Below are positions 8,856 to 17,040 of a stretch of DNA of 64,000 nucleotides, in pieces. The notes beneath the pieces are model-generated. The model did no database searches. It was not told the DNA's origin and saw only the letters and a program-made list of their open reading frames with translations. The translations under genes were made by a program, and so were the position numbers. Source of the stretch: Dyadobacter sp. UC 10 (GTDB taxonomy: Bacteria; Bacteroidota; Bacteroidia; Cytophagales; Spirosomataceae); NCBI RefSeq assembly GCF_008369915.1, contig NZ_VSRN01000001.1, forward strand, positions 5,328,501-5,392,500, given 5' to 3'. Every line of letters begins with the position of its first letter. The stretch's first letter is position 1.

Positions 8856-11800
8856 ATGACGAACAATTCCTTCACCAGGGTTTGCCTTTGGGGTATGGCG
8901 GTGCTTTTTCAAATGGCCACGTTGCTCATGCCCGTCACCGGCTCGCTCGCCCAGCTTGTTTCCAAGAAAAAAGACCTTTACGAAAAGACCCGGGTAAAGT
9001 CCCCGCACGCGGCAATGATCACTATGCAAATGCAGCAGGTTACGGTAAGCGAGGCATTACAGGAGATTTCAAGACTGACTAAATCAGGCTTGCTGGTCAA
9101 CCCGCAGTCGCTGCCGGAAAAGCGGATCAGCGTCTCCCTGAAAAACGCTTCGCTGGAAAAAGCCCTTTCAGAAGTTTTAAGAGGCAGCGACCTCGAAGCG
9201 CGGGTTAACGGAGAGGGGGACATTATCGTTAAAAAAAGAATCGCAAATGCGCCAGCCGCAAAAATTACCGCCGACCGGCAGATCCGCGGAACGGTGACGG
9301 ACAGTGTGGCCAACGAAGTGTTGCCCGGCGTGAATATCCTCATTGCCGGAACGGGCATAGGTACCACTACCGACAGCAAAGGCGTGTTTTCACTTGATAT
9401 TCCCGAATCCGGGCCGGTAAAGCTGGTGTTCTCATTTGTAGGTTTTATCAGTAAAGAGGTCACCGTACAGGAAAGCCAGGTTTCCCTCAGCATGTTACTC
9501 AGCCCCGCGAACGAATCGTTGAGCGAGGTGGTAGTGGTAGGGTATGGCACGCAGAAAAAGGTCAACCTGACCGGTGCCGTGGACCAGATCAGCAGCAAAA
9601 ACCTGTCAGCTTTGCAGGTGAATACGATTGGAGAAGCATTGCAGGGACAAATTCCCGGTGTATTTGTGGACATAGCCGACGGGAAACCAGGGCGTTTCGC
9701 TTCATTTAACATTCGCGGAAATACCTCCATCAATGGCGGAAGCCCGCTGATCGTCATCGATGGCGTGCCGCAAACCGGTAACGACCTTAACAACATTTCG
9801 CCTTATGATATTGAGGATATTTCCATTCTGAAAGACGCGGCTTCCACGGCAATTTACGGCGCGCGGGCTTCTTTCGGGGTAATCCTTGTTACCACCAAGC
9901 GCGGTAAGAAAGGCAAGCTGAATGTGCAGTACAACAACTATTTCGGGGTAAGCCGCGCCACGCGTGTACCTGAGGTTTACGATAATCCGGTCGATTATAT
10001 TTCGATCAATGAAAACGAGTTCAACGGAAATATCGGCCAGACGTATTTTACCGACGCCCAGGTTGAATATCCCTACCAGGTAGCCCAGGACCCTTCACTG
10101 CCGCATGCGCAGGTACAAATGATCGGCGGTCGCTCCAATTTGCTGCTGGGCGGGGAAGTCCATAATTATTACAAAGAATGGCTGCGCAAGTACACGCCAA
10201 AACAAAACCACAGGTTGAGCCTCAGCGGTGGCGACGAGAAATTCCAGTACTACCTTTCGGGCGACTTCAATACGGAGGAGGGCGCCATTAAATTTAAACC
10301 GGAGAAAATCAAAAGGTATACCCTGCGCTCAAACCTCACTTACAAGCTGAACGATCACATTTCGCTTTTCAACAATACGACATTTATCAAGCGCACCGAA
10401 GAGCACCCCAATCAGTATTTGTACGGTTTTACATCCAATGTGTATCGCTTTATCGAAAACTCACATCCGATGATGCCTGAGTATGTCGACATCGACGGCA
10501 AGCAGGTGCCCACGGATATTGGTTTTTATAAGGAGTTTCTGAGGGACAAGTCGGGCATTGAGGAAGGTGTTCACGATGTAAAAACGACTTTGGGGGCAGA
10601 CGTTTCTCTGTTGAAAAACACATTGAAATTTCACCTGGACGGAACCTACCAGTTTGGCAATACCAATATACTCCGCTGGTGGGACAACAAGGGACCTTAC
10701 CTTTCAAACTCCTTCAATAACCGCAACATCGTGCTCGATGCCTATGCGGATGCGGGACCGCCGAAAGTTTACCGCAGCATGTGGCGTACCATTACCGGAA
10801 ACGTCAATGCCTATGGAAGTTACTCCAAAGTGACCGGCAAACATGACGCGACTTTGCTCGTCGGCTACAACCAGGAGAGCTACGACTACCTGTACAGCTA
10901 CGCCGAACACCAGAATCCGCTCGACGTGGAGCAAAAGTCGCTCAACCTGGCCACGGGCGCGTTCAGTGCCAGCGACGAAGACAGCCGGAATGCTTCGCGA
11001 AGCATGTTTTCGAGGCTGATGTACAATTACGACGGGAAATACCTCTTTGAAATGAACGGAAGCTATTTCCTCTCGTCGAAGTTTGCGAAAGAAAACCGGG
11101 GACACGTGTTCCTGGCCGGATCGGCTGCCTGGCGGATCTCGGAGGAAAAGTTTTTTGACCCGATCAAAAATGCGGTCAATAACCTGAAAGTACGGGTTTC
11201 ATATGGTTCGATCGGAAATTCCAACATCGGCTCGTACGATTACATCCCCATTATGGAAGTAGTACAATCGCCCTACACGCTGGAAGGGACGCGCGTGAAC
11301 TATACCCGTAATCCCCTTCCCAAATCGGCCAATTTTACCTGGGAAACGGTGGAAACTGCCAACTTTGGCCTCGACTTCGGGTTTCTCAGAAACAGACTGA
11401 ACGGTACCCTGGATATTTACCAGCGGAACACCAGAAATATGCTGGCCAACTACCGTTCCCTGCCTTCGGTTTTCGGGGCAACGGTGCCGAAGGAAAATAT
11501 TGCTTCCATGCGGAACCGCGGCTGGGAGCTGAACCTCAACTGGGCGGATCAGTTCACATTGGCGAAAAGCGAATTCAATTACGGGATCCGGTTCAATTTA
11601 TCGGACTACAATTCTGTGATCACCGATTACTATAACCCGACCAACTACCTGGTGGATTACTATAAAGGCCAGCAGCTGGGCGAGATCTGGGGGCTGAACA
11701 CGCTGGGTTACTTCGCTACCGACGAGGAAGCCAAAAATGGTGCATTGCTGAATACCAGCGGCTACCGGGCATATGCCGCCGCCGGAACGATCAAATTCGA

Positions 11801-12413
11801 AGATGTAAACGGAGATGGTGTCATCAGCTATGGTTCACGGACGCTGGATAATCCCGGTGATTACAAGATCATCGGCAATACTACGCCGCGTTATCAATAT
11901 GGCATCACATTGAATGGAGGCTGGAAAGGTTTTGACCTGAATGCATTTTTCCGTGGCGTGGGCAAGCGCGACATTTATCCCGGGGCCGAAGCCGTCAATT
12001 TCTGGGGACCTTATAACCGCAAGTACCAGGTGATGCTGAAACACACTGTAGAAGAACGCTGGACGCCTGAAAATCCGGACGCCTATTTCCCCCGCCCGCA
12101 GGGTTACCTGGCACTGGCGAGTAATGATCTGGGCCAAAATCAAACCAAATACCTTCAAAATGCGGCATTCTTCCGACTGAAAAGTCTGACGCTGGGCTAC
12201 ACCATTCCGGAGCGATTGACCAGAAAAGTAAAGCTGGGGGGCTTGCGGATGTATGTTACCGGACAAAATCTCTGGGAGAAAACCAAGCTGCATTTCAGCC
12301 TTGATCCCGAAGGCTTAACGAAAGATCCTGATGCGAATCAGGGCAGCGTCGGCCTGGGTACTGCCTATCCCGTGCAGCGTGTGTATGCATTTGGTTTTGA
12401 GTTAAAATTCTGA
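8856..12413 (+). CDS. SusC/RagA-type TonB-dependent receptor with STN domain
   Basis: A 1185-residue outer-membrane importer. After the signal peptide comes an STN domain (about residues 50-115; VTVSEALQEISRLTKSG...), which relays ligand binding to FecR; a carboxypeptidase-regulatory-like domain (IRGTVTDSVANEVLPGVNIL, about 140-220); a TonB box/plug (LSEVVVVGYGTQKKVNLTGA; STAIYGARASFGVILVTTK); and a 22-stranded barrel to the C-terminal VYAFGFELKF. I chose the ATG at 8856 rather than the upstream TTG at 8805, since it begins directly before the signal peptide. Followed 17 bp later by its SusD lipoprotein partner. The imported substrate cannot be read from sequence. Confidence 0.95.
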   Translation: MTNNSFTRVCLWGMAVLFQMATLLMPVTGSLAQLVSKKKDLYEKTRVKSPHAAMITMQMQQVTVSEALQEISRLTKSGLLVNPQSLPEKRISVSLKNASLEKALSEVLRGSDLEARVNGEGDIIVKKRIANAPAAKITADRQIRGTVTDSVANEVLPGVNILIAGTGIGTTTDSKGVFSLDIPESGPVKLVFSFVGFISKEVTVQESQVSLSMLLSPANESLSEVVVVGYGTQKKVNLTGAVDQISSKNLSALQVNTIGEALQGQIPGVFVDIADGKPGRFASFNIRGNTSINGGSPLIVIDGVPQTGNDLNNISPYDIEDISILKDAASTAIYGARASFGVILVTTKRGKKGKLNVQYNNYFGVSRATRVPEVYDNPVDYISINENEFNGNIGQTYFTDAQVEYPYQVAQDPSLPHAQVQMIGGRSNLLLGGEVHNYYKEWLRKYTPKQNHRLSLSGGDEKFQYYLSGDFNTEEGAIKFKPEKIKRYTLRSNLTYKLNDHISLFNNTTFIKRTEEHPNQYLYGFTSNVYRFIENSHPMMPEYVDIDGKQVPTDIGFYKEFLRDKSGIEEGVHDVKTTLGADVSLLKNTLKFHLDGTYQFGNTNILRWWDNKGPYLSNSFNNRNIVLDAYADAGPPKVYRSMWRTITGNVNAYGSYSKVTGKHDATLLVGYNQESYDYLYSYAEHQNPLDVEQKSLNLATGAFSASDEDSRNASRSMFSRLMYNYDGKYLFEMNGSYFLSSKFAKENRGHVFLAGSAAWRISEEKFFDPIKNAVNNLKVRVSYGSIGNSNIGSYDYIPIMEVVQSPYTLEGTRVNYTRNPLPKSANFTWETVETANFGLDFGFLRNRLNGTLDIYQRNTRNMLANYRSLPSVFGATVPKENIASMRNRGWELNLNWADQFTLAKSEFNYGIRFNLSDYNSVITDYYNPTNYLVDYYKGQQLGEIWGLNTLGYFATDEEAKNGALLNTSGYRAYAAAGTIKFEDVNGDGVISYGSRTLDNPGDYKIIGNTTPRYQYGITLNGGWKGFDLNAFFRGVGKRDIYPGAEAVNFWGPYNRKYQVMLKHTVEERWTPENPDAYFPRPQGYLALASNDLGQNQTKYLQNAAFFRLKSLTLGYTIPERLTRKVKLGGLRMYVTGQNLWEKTKLHFSLDPEGLTKDPDANQGSVGLGTAYPVQRVYAFGFELKF

Positions 12414-12430
12414 TAAAAAGATTTCCTGAC

Positions 12431-14176
12431 ATGAAAAAGATATTCATCATGCTGCTCGCAGCCGTAACGACCTGGTCGTGCAACAATGACTTCCTCGAAT
12501 TGCGCCCTGAAACCCAGTTGGGAGAGTCCGAATCATTCTGGACGAGCGAAAGCAGCTTGAAAACCTATTCGGATGGTTTTTACGATTATGTCGACCGCAG
12601 CCTTGTCACGGCTGATTTCAGCAGCGACAACTGTGAGCATATGGGTAATCCGCCCGAAATCCGCCGGGGCGTGTATGCCGTGCCCACCGCGCTGGCCAGC
12701 GGCGGCTGGAACTGGACGCAGCTCCGGAACATCAATTATTTTATCAATAATATCGAAAAAGCAGAGCTGGCAGCCGCCACCCGGAATGAGTACCTGGGAC
12801 TCGCCCGGTTTTTCCGCGCATGGTTTTACTACAACAAAGTACGGCAGTTCGGCGACGTCCCTTGGTATTCGCAGGTACTCAATACCAATGATGAAGAACT
12901 GATATTCAAAGCCCGTGACCCGCGCACTATGGTGATGGACTCGGTGCTCAATGACCTGGATTTTGCAGTGTCGCACCTACCGGTTGCCAGGTATAAAAAC
13001 CGCATTTCCAAATGGACTGCGCTGGCGCTGAAATCGCGGATAGGTCTGTATGAAGGAACTTACCGCAAATACCAGACAGCGCAGAAGCTGACGGATTCGG
13101 AGCGATTTCTGACAGAGGCCGCCAGTGCAGCGGAAGAACTTATTGCTTCCAATAGTTACAAACTGTACAGCACAGGAAACCCCGATAAGGACTACTTTCA
13201 GCTTTTTCAGCCGAAAGACACTTATACCGACGAGGTGATTCTGGCCCGCTCTTCCGATACGCAGACCTTTTACTACACACCCCTGTTCACTTCCACTTCG
13301 AACGGTAACAATGGGGCAACACGCTCGCTCGTCTCGTCCTACCTGATGAAAAACGGGCAGACCTTCCAGCAGCGGTATCCAAGCCAGCAGCAGCGCGACA
13401 CCATGTCTTATTTCTCCGAATTTACCGACCGTGATCCTCGTTTGGCGCAGTCGCTGGTATATCCCGGATATATTCGGGTGGGTACGACCAGCAAGTCGGT
13501 GAGTGATTTTGCGCAGAATACCACTGGTTACATGATCCACAAAGCTGTGGGCCCACCGAGCGAAGACCAGGGTGGGGGATACCGGGATGTGATCCTGATA
13601 CGCTATGCCGAAGTGCTGCTGAACTATGCCGAAGCCAAAGCCGAGCTGGGTACGTTATCGCAGGCTGATATTGACAAGTCGTTAAATGTGATCCGGGCAA
13701 GGGTTGGTATTCCGGGTTTGAAACTTCCCGTGGCCGCGGATGCTTACCAGGCATCTTTGTATGAACACCAGTCGGACCCGCTTATCCTGGAAGTGCGCCG
13801 CGAACGGAGAAGCGAACTGGCTTTCGAAGGTTTCAGGACAGAGGATTTGAAGCGCTGGAACGAAGGACAGCGGTTCAGGGCGACATATGAAGGTATTTAC
13901 ATATCTGCATTGCACCGCTACATTGATCTTGACCAGGACGGAAAACCTGATCTTTATGTACTGCGCAACAACGAAACGCCGCCTGCAAACCAGATCAGCG
14001 GGGTGCAATATTATCGGTTGAACAATGTTGCTGCATTAAGTGAGGGAAATAAGGGACGTCTGGTACCGTATAGCCGGGCACTTCCTGTCTTTAATAACTG
14101 GGAATATCTCAGCCCGATCCCGAGTGAGGAACTTACGATAAATACCGAGCTCAAACAAAATCCGGGCTGGCAATAA
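12431..14176 (+). CDS. RagB/SusD nutrient-binding outer-membrane lipoprotein
   Basis: A 581-residue lipoprotein (signal ending AAVTTWSC, cysteine 17) forming the lid over the preceding SusC. SusD features include NINYFINNIEKAE and EYLGLARFFRAWFYYNKVRQFGDVPW, the tetratricopeptide-like helices, and the late motif VILIRYAEVLLNYAEAKAELG followed by RRERRSELAFEGFRTEDLKRW. The gap to SusC is 17 bp, so the two are co-transcribed. A DxDxDG-like loop (DLDQDGKPDLYV) near the C-terminus could bind calcium. Confidence 0.95.
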   Translation: MKKIFIMLLAAVTTWSCNNDFLELRPETQLGESESFWTSESSLKTYSDGFYDYVDRSLVTADFSSDNCEHMGNPPEIRRGVYAVPTALASGGWNWTQLRNINYFINNIEKAELAAATRNEYLGLARFFRAWFYYNKVRQFGDVPWYSQVLNTNDEELIFKARDPRTMVMDSVLNDLDFAVSHLPVARYKNRISKWTALALKSRIGLYEGTYRKYQTAQKLTDSERFLTEAASAAEELIASNSYKLYSTGNPDKDYFQLFQPKDTYTDEVILARSSDTQTFYYTPLFTSTSNGNNGATRSLVSSYLMKNGQTFQQRYPSQQQRDTMSYFSEFTDRDPRLAQSLVYPGYIRVGTTSKSVSDFAQNTTGYMIHKAVGPPSEDQGGGYRDVILIRYAEVLLNYAEAKAELGTLSQADIDKSLNVIRARVGIPGLKLPVAADAYQASLYEHQSDPLILEVRRERRSELAFEGFRTEDLKRWNEGQRFRATYEGIYISALHRYIDLDQDGKPDLYVLRNNETPPANQISGVQYYRLNNVAALSEGNKGRLVPYSRALPVFNNWEYLSPIPSEELTINTELKQNPGWQ

Positions 14177-14183
14177 TCTGACT

Positions 14184-15089
14184 ATGCTATTTATGCTGAA
14201 AAAAAATCTGACAATAAAGTGGGCGGGCCTTTGGGCCTGCCTGTTTCCCGGGATTACCCTGGTGCAGGGCCAGACCATCCCGCCCAAAGCATTTCTCGTT
14301 TGCGGCGATACCAAAGTGCTGATCGTGGATTATGTGCAGTCGAAAGACAGTATCCCGGCGGTGATCTGGGAATGGGATGCTAAAACGGCAGCAGACCTGC
14401 CTGAGGCGGAAAAGCCCAAGTTCAGAACGATGGATGACTGTAAGTCAATTGAAAATGGCAGGCGCTTGCTCGTCTCCTCCTCCTCAGGTGCGGTGGCGGT
14501 CATTGATATTGCGACAAAAAAAATCGATTTCAGAGCCGATGTGCCCAACGCACATTCGATCGCATTGCTGCCCGGCAATTTCCTGGCCGCCGCAGCTTCT
14601 ACCCATAAAGCAGGGAATATGCTCATGCTTTTTGATTTGAAAAAAGGGAACAAACCTATCTATACAGATACGCTGTATTCGGCACACGGAGCCGTGTGGA
14701 ACGCGGGCCACGACCGGCTTTATGCATTGGGTTATAAGGTGCTGCGCGAATACAAACAGGCAGGAGAAAAGCTCGAACTGGTGCAAAAGTGGGCGATACC
14801 GGGCATCGGAGGCCACGAGCTGATGATGGCGCCCGGCGGGCAGCATCTGTTTATGACCGAGCATCACGGCGCATGGAAATTTGACATCAAAGCCGCGAAA
14901 TTCGAAAAGATAGCGGGCTTTCCCGACGCTGAGAATATCAAAAGTCTGGGTCAGGATAAATCGGGCCAATACATTTACACCGTTCCCGAAGAAAGCTGGT
15001 GGACCTTTCACGTGCGTTTTCTCAACCCGTTACGCGCATTTGCATTCCCCGGTTTGCATGTATACAAAGCCAGGTGGTTTTGGCATTAA
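14184..15089 (+). CDS. Secreted DUF6528-type beta-propeller protein
   Basis: A 301-residue secreted protein with signal peptide (LWACLFPGITLVQGQ). The body follows the DUF6528 pattern of short WD/NHL-like blades: VIWEWDAKTAADLP, then FRTMDDCKSIENGRRLLVSSS, VAVIDIATKKIDFRADVPNAHSIALLPGN, ALGYKVLREYK and GGHELMMAPGGQHLFMTEH. Members of this family have no established enzymatic role that I know of; I infer a ligand-binding propeller. It starts 8 bp after SusD and ends at a strong terminator, so it is the last gene of the sigma/FecR/SusCD operon. A second ATG at 14193 is an equally good start. Confidence 0.75.
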   Translation: MLFMLKKNLTIKWAGLWACLFPGITLVQGQTIPPKAFLVCGDTKVLIVDYVQSKDSIPAVIWEWDAKTAADLPEAEKPKFRTMDDCKSIENGRRLLVSSSSGAVAVIDIATKKIDFRADVPNAHSIALLPGNFLAAAASTHKAGNMLMLFDLKKGNKPIYTDTLYSAHGAVWNAGHDRLYALGYKVLREYKQAGEKLELVQKWAIPGIGGHELMMAPGGQHLFMTEHHGAWKFDIKAAKFEKIAGFPDAENIKSLGQDKSGQYIYTVPEESWWTFHVRFLNPLRAFAFPGLHVYKARWFWH

Positions 15090-15108
15090 GCCTGCGTTAA
15101 CATAAAGA

Positions 15109-15143
15109 AAAACCGCTGCGGGATCAGACCGGCAGCGGTTTTG
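15109..15143 (+). terminator. Rho-independent terminator of the first SusCD operon
   Basis: Perfect 11-bp inverted repeat: AAAACCGCTGC at 15109-15119 and GCAGCGGTTTT at 15132-15142, with a 12-nt loop and a T-rich end. The A/T ends of the stem make it usable in both directions. Confidence 0.85.
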
Positions 15144-15283
15144 TCATTTTCAGCGAGTCCATCGTGCATTAACTAGTTGTGGTTGCTTATAGAAATAATT
15201 TTATAAAAGGTTGCCGACTTAAAGACGTTTTATCTACTTTTATTGCAATTGTAACCAGTGTAAATTATACTAAACCACAAAAA

Positions 15284-16255
15284 ATGAAACGTTATCTGCT
15301 TTTTTGTCAGCTGACGCTGCTTCCTGCTGTGGCTGCTCAGGCACAGTTCGTTGCAGGTCAGGACGGCCTTTTTATTGCCAGTGAAACCCAGGTTGCCATC
15401 AATGGGCTTACTATCAGGCCAAGCGCAGACTTCACGCTTGCTGACCGAAGCCTGACGATATCTTCTACGCCTGTCCGCGGTAACCCCCCGGGCATTGGCA
15501 AAGTTTATAGTTTCAGTTCGCCGATAGACTTTGCGGGGAATTTAGGTTTCTTCTATTTGCCCACGGAATTGAATGGGAACGAGGAGAACAACCTGCAACT
15601 CGCGCACGGTAACGAGACTTTCGTCACCACAGCCGGCAGCACAGTGGTGCCTGCGCAGGGTTACATTTCGAATAATCTGAGTAGTCTGACGAATTTAACT
15701 TTCGTCACCGCGAGTCAGGAAGGAGCACTTCCGGTGTCGCTGATCGGCTTTCAGGTAAGTCGCGTTGAAAATTTGACCTTGCTGAACTGGCAGACAACAG
15801 ACGAAAAGAACAGTGATTTTTTCGAGGTCCAGCAAAGTACCGACGCACGAAAATGGAACGCACTGGGGAAAGTGACGGCCGCGAGGGAAAGCAGAAATTT
15901 CAGAGAATATTCCTTTCAGGATCCTGCGTTCAGAAGCGGCCGCCAGTACTACCGGCTGAAAATGGTTGATGCTGATGGGAGTTATGCGTATAGCGAGATA
16001 CGTAGTGTCCATCTCACAGCGGTTGAACTTGTAAGCGCATATCCTAATCCTGTAACGGAAAAACTCCTCATTAATGCGACCGGGAAAATGGCCAGCATGA
16101 AACTTACGGATCTTTCTGGAAGGCAGCTGCTGAACTTACCAAAGCCGGTTTCCGGGCAGGAAGTAAATATGAAGAATTATCCCGCAGGAACTTATCTGGT
16201 GCAATTCACTATGACTGATGGTCAGAGCCAGGTCGTGAAAGTTGTGAAACGTTAA
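15284..16255 (+). CDS. Secreted protein with T9SS type A C-terminal sorting domain
   Basis: A 323-residue protein with signal peptide (LLPAVAAQAQF). The N-terminal 130 residues are beta-rich. From about residue 155 comes the LPVSLIGFQVSRVENLTLLNWQT module ending in YRLKMVDADGSYAYSEI, common in front of sorting signals. The last 75 residues (SAYPNPVTEKLLI ... LSGRQLLNLP ... YPAGTYLVQF ... VVKVVKR) form a type A sorting domain, predicting export through the type IX system and cell-surface attachment or release. I chose the ATG at 15284; the longer upstream frame lacks a signal peptide. Passenger function is unknown. Confidence 0.85.
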   Translation: MKRYLLFCQLTLLPAVAAQAQFVAGQDGLFIASETQVAINGLTIRPSADFTLADRSLTISSTPVRGNPPGIGKVYSFSSPIDFAGNLGFFYLPTELNGNEENNLQLAHGNETFVTTAGSTVVPAQGYISNNLSSLTNLTFVTASQEGALPVSLIGFQVSRVENLTLLNWQTTDEKNSDFFEVQQSTDARKWNALGKVTAARESRNFREYSFQDPAFRSGRQYYRLKMVDADGSYAYSEIRSVHLTAVELVSAYPNPVTEKLLINATGKMASMKLTDLSGRQLLNLPKPVSGQEVNMKNYPAGTYLVQFTMTDGQSQVVKVVKR

Positions 16256-16267
16256 AATCTTATATCG

Positions 16268-16960
16268 ATGAAAAAATTATATCAACTATTACTTACGTCA
16301 TCTTTTGCTTTACTGGCTTTCGGCGCTCAGGCGCAGGTGGGCGTGGGTACTACAACCCCGGACGGTTCCGCCCAGCTTGATGTTACTTCCAACAGCAAAG
16401 GTGTCCTGATCCCGCGTATGGCCAGCTTTGAAAGGACCGGCATTAATCCGGCAGCGGAGGGTTTGCTGGTGTACCAGACCGATCCACCTGCCGGGTTCTA
16501 CTATTATACCGGATCGCAATGGGTGCGTTTGGTCAATTCTGCGGAAAGTGCAACCGCATCCATTCCCAGTCTGTATGCGGGCAATAATACAGGGACCTCT
16601 TTGGTGATTATGTTGGGGGGGATCAGCGTCCCATTCCCTTCGCACCAGACTGTTTCGCCCGAATTCACTGTCTTTCCCGGCAGCACGTCTTTCGTTATTA
16701 ACACTGGCGGACGATATCAGTTGTCTTACAGGCTAAAACTGACAGCTGCGCTTCTTATGTCGACCAGAATTATGCTCAACGGCGCCCCGCTAGCGGGGTC
16801 TGAGATCGCGCCGGTAGCTACACTCGATACCTTCTCGACCAGTGTGATTGCAGACGTGTCCGCAGGATCCGTTGTTAACTTACAGGCATTTGGTCTTCTT
16901 GGTGTTGCATCGCTGTCAGCTACTGAGTCGCAATACTTCTCGATTGTAAAGCTTCAATAG
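16268..16960 (+). CDS. Secreted protein with C1q/BclA-like C-terminal jelly-roll
   Basis: A 230-residue protein with signal peptide ending AFGAQAQ, then GVGTTTPDGSAQLDVTSNSK, the opening typical of Bacteroidota tail-fibre-like or cell-surface proteins. The segment GLLVYQTDPPAGFYYYTGSQW is a recurrent motif of the same group. The last 110 residues (FVINTGGRYQLSYRLKLTAA, MSTRIMLNGAPLAGSEIAP, SVIADVSAGSVVNLQAFG) resemble the C1q/TNF-like domain of BclA-type exosporium proteins, suggesting a trimeric surface adhesin. It starts 12 bp after the T9SS protein gene, so the two are probably co-transcribed up to the following terminator. Confidence 0.7.
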   Translation: MKKLYQLLLTSSFALLAFGAQAQVGVGTTTPDGSAQLDVTSNSKGVLIPRMASFERTGINPAAEGLLVYQTDPPAGFYYYTGSQWVRLVNSAESATASIPSLYAGNNTGTSLVIMLGGISVPFPSHQTVSPEFTVFPGSTSFVINTGGRYQLSYRLKLTAALLMSTRIMLNGAPLAGSEIAPVATLDTFSTSVIADVSAGSVVNLQAFGLLGVASLSATESQYFSIVKLQ

Positions 16961-16964
16961 CGAC

Positions 16965-17000
16965 GAGGCCCGGCTGCTTCCATGCCGGACCTCTTTTTTT
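16965..17000 (+). terminator. Rho-independent terminator
   Basis: GAGGCCCGGC at 16965-16974 pairs with GCCGGACCTC at 16984-16993 (9 of 10 positions), a 9-nt loop, then a run of eight T. It ends the two-gene secreted-protein unit and separates it from the convergent permease gene. Confidence 0.8.
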
Positions 17001-17040
17001 AACTAAATTTTTTAAAAGATTTTCGGCAGAAAAATCTATA

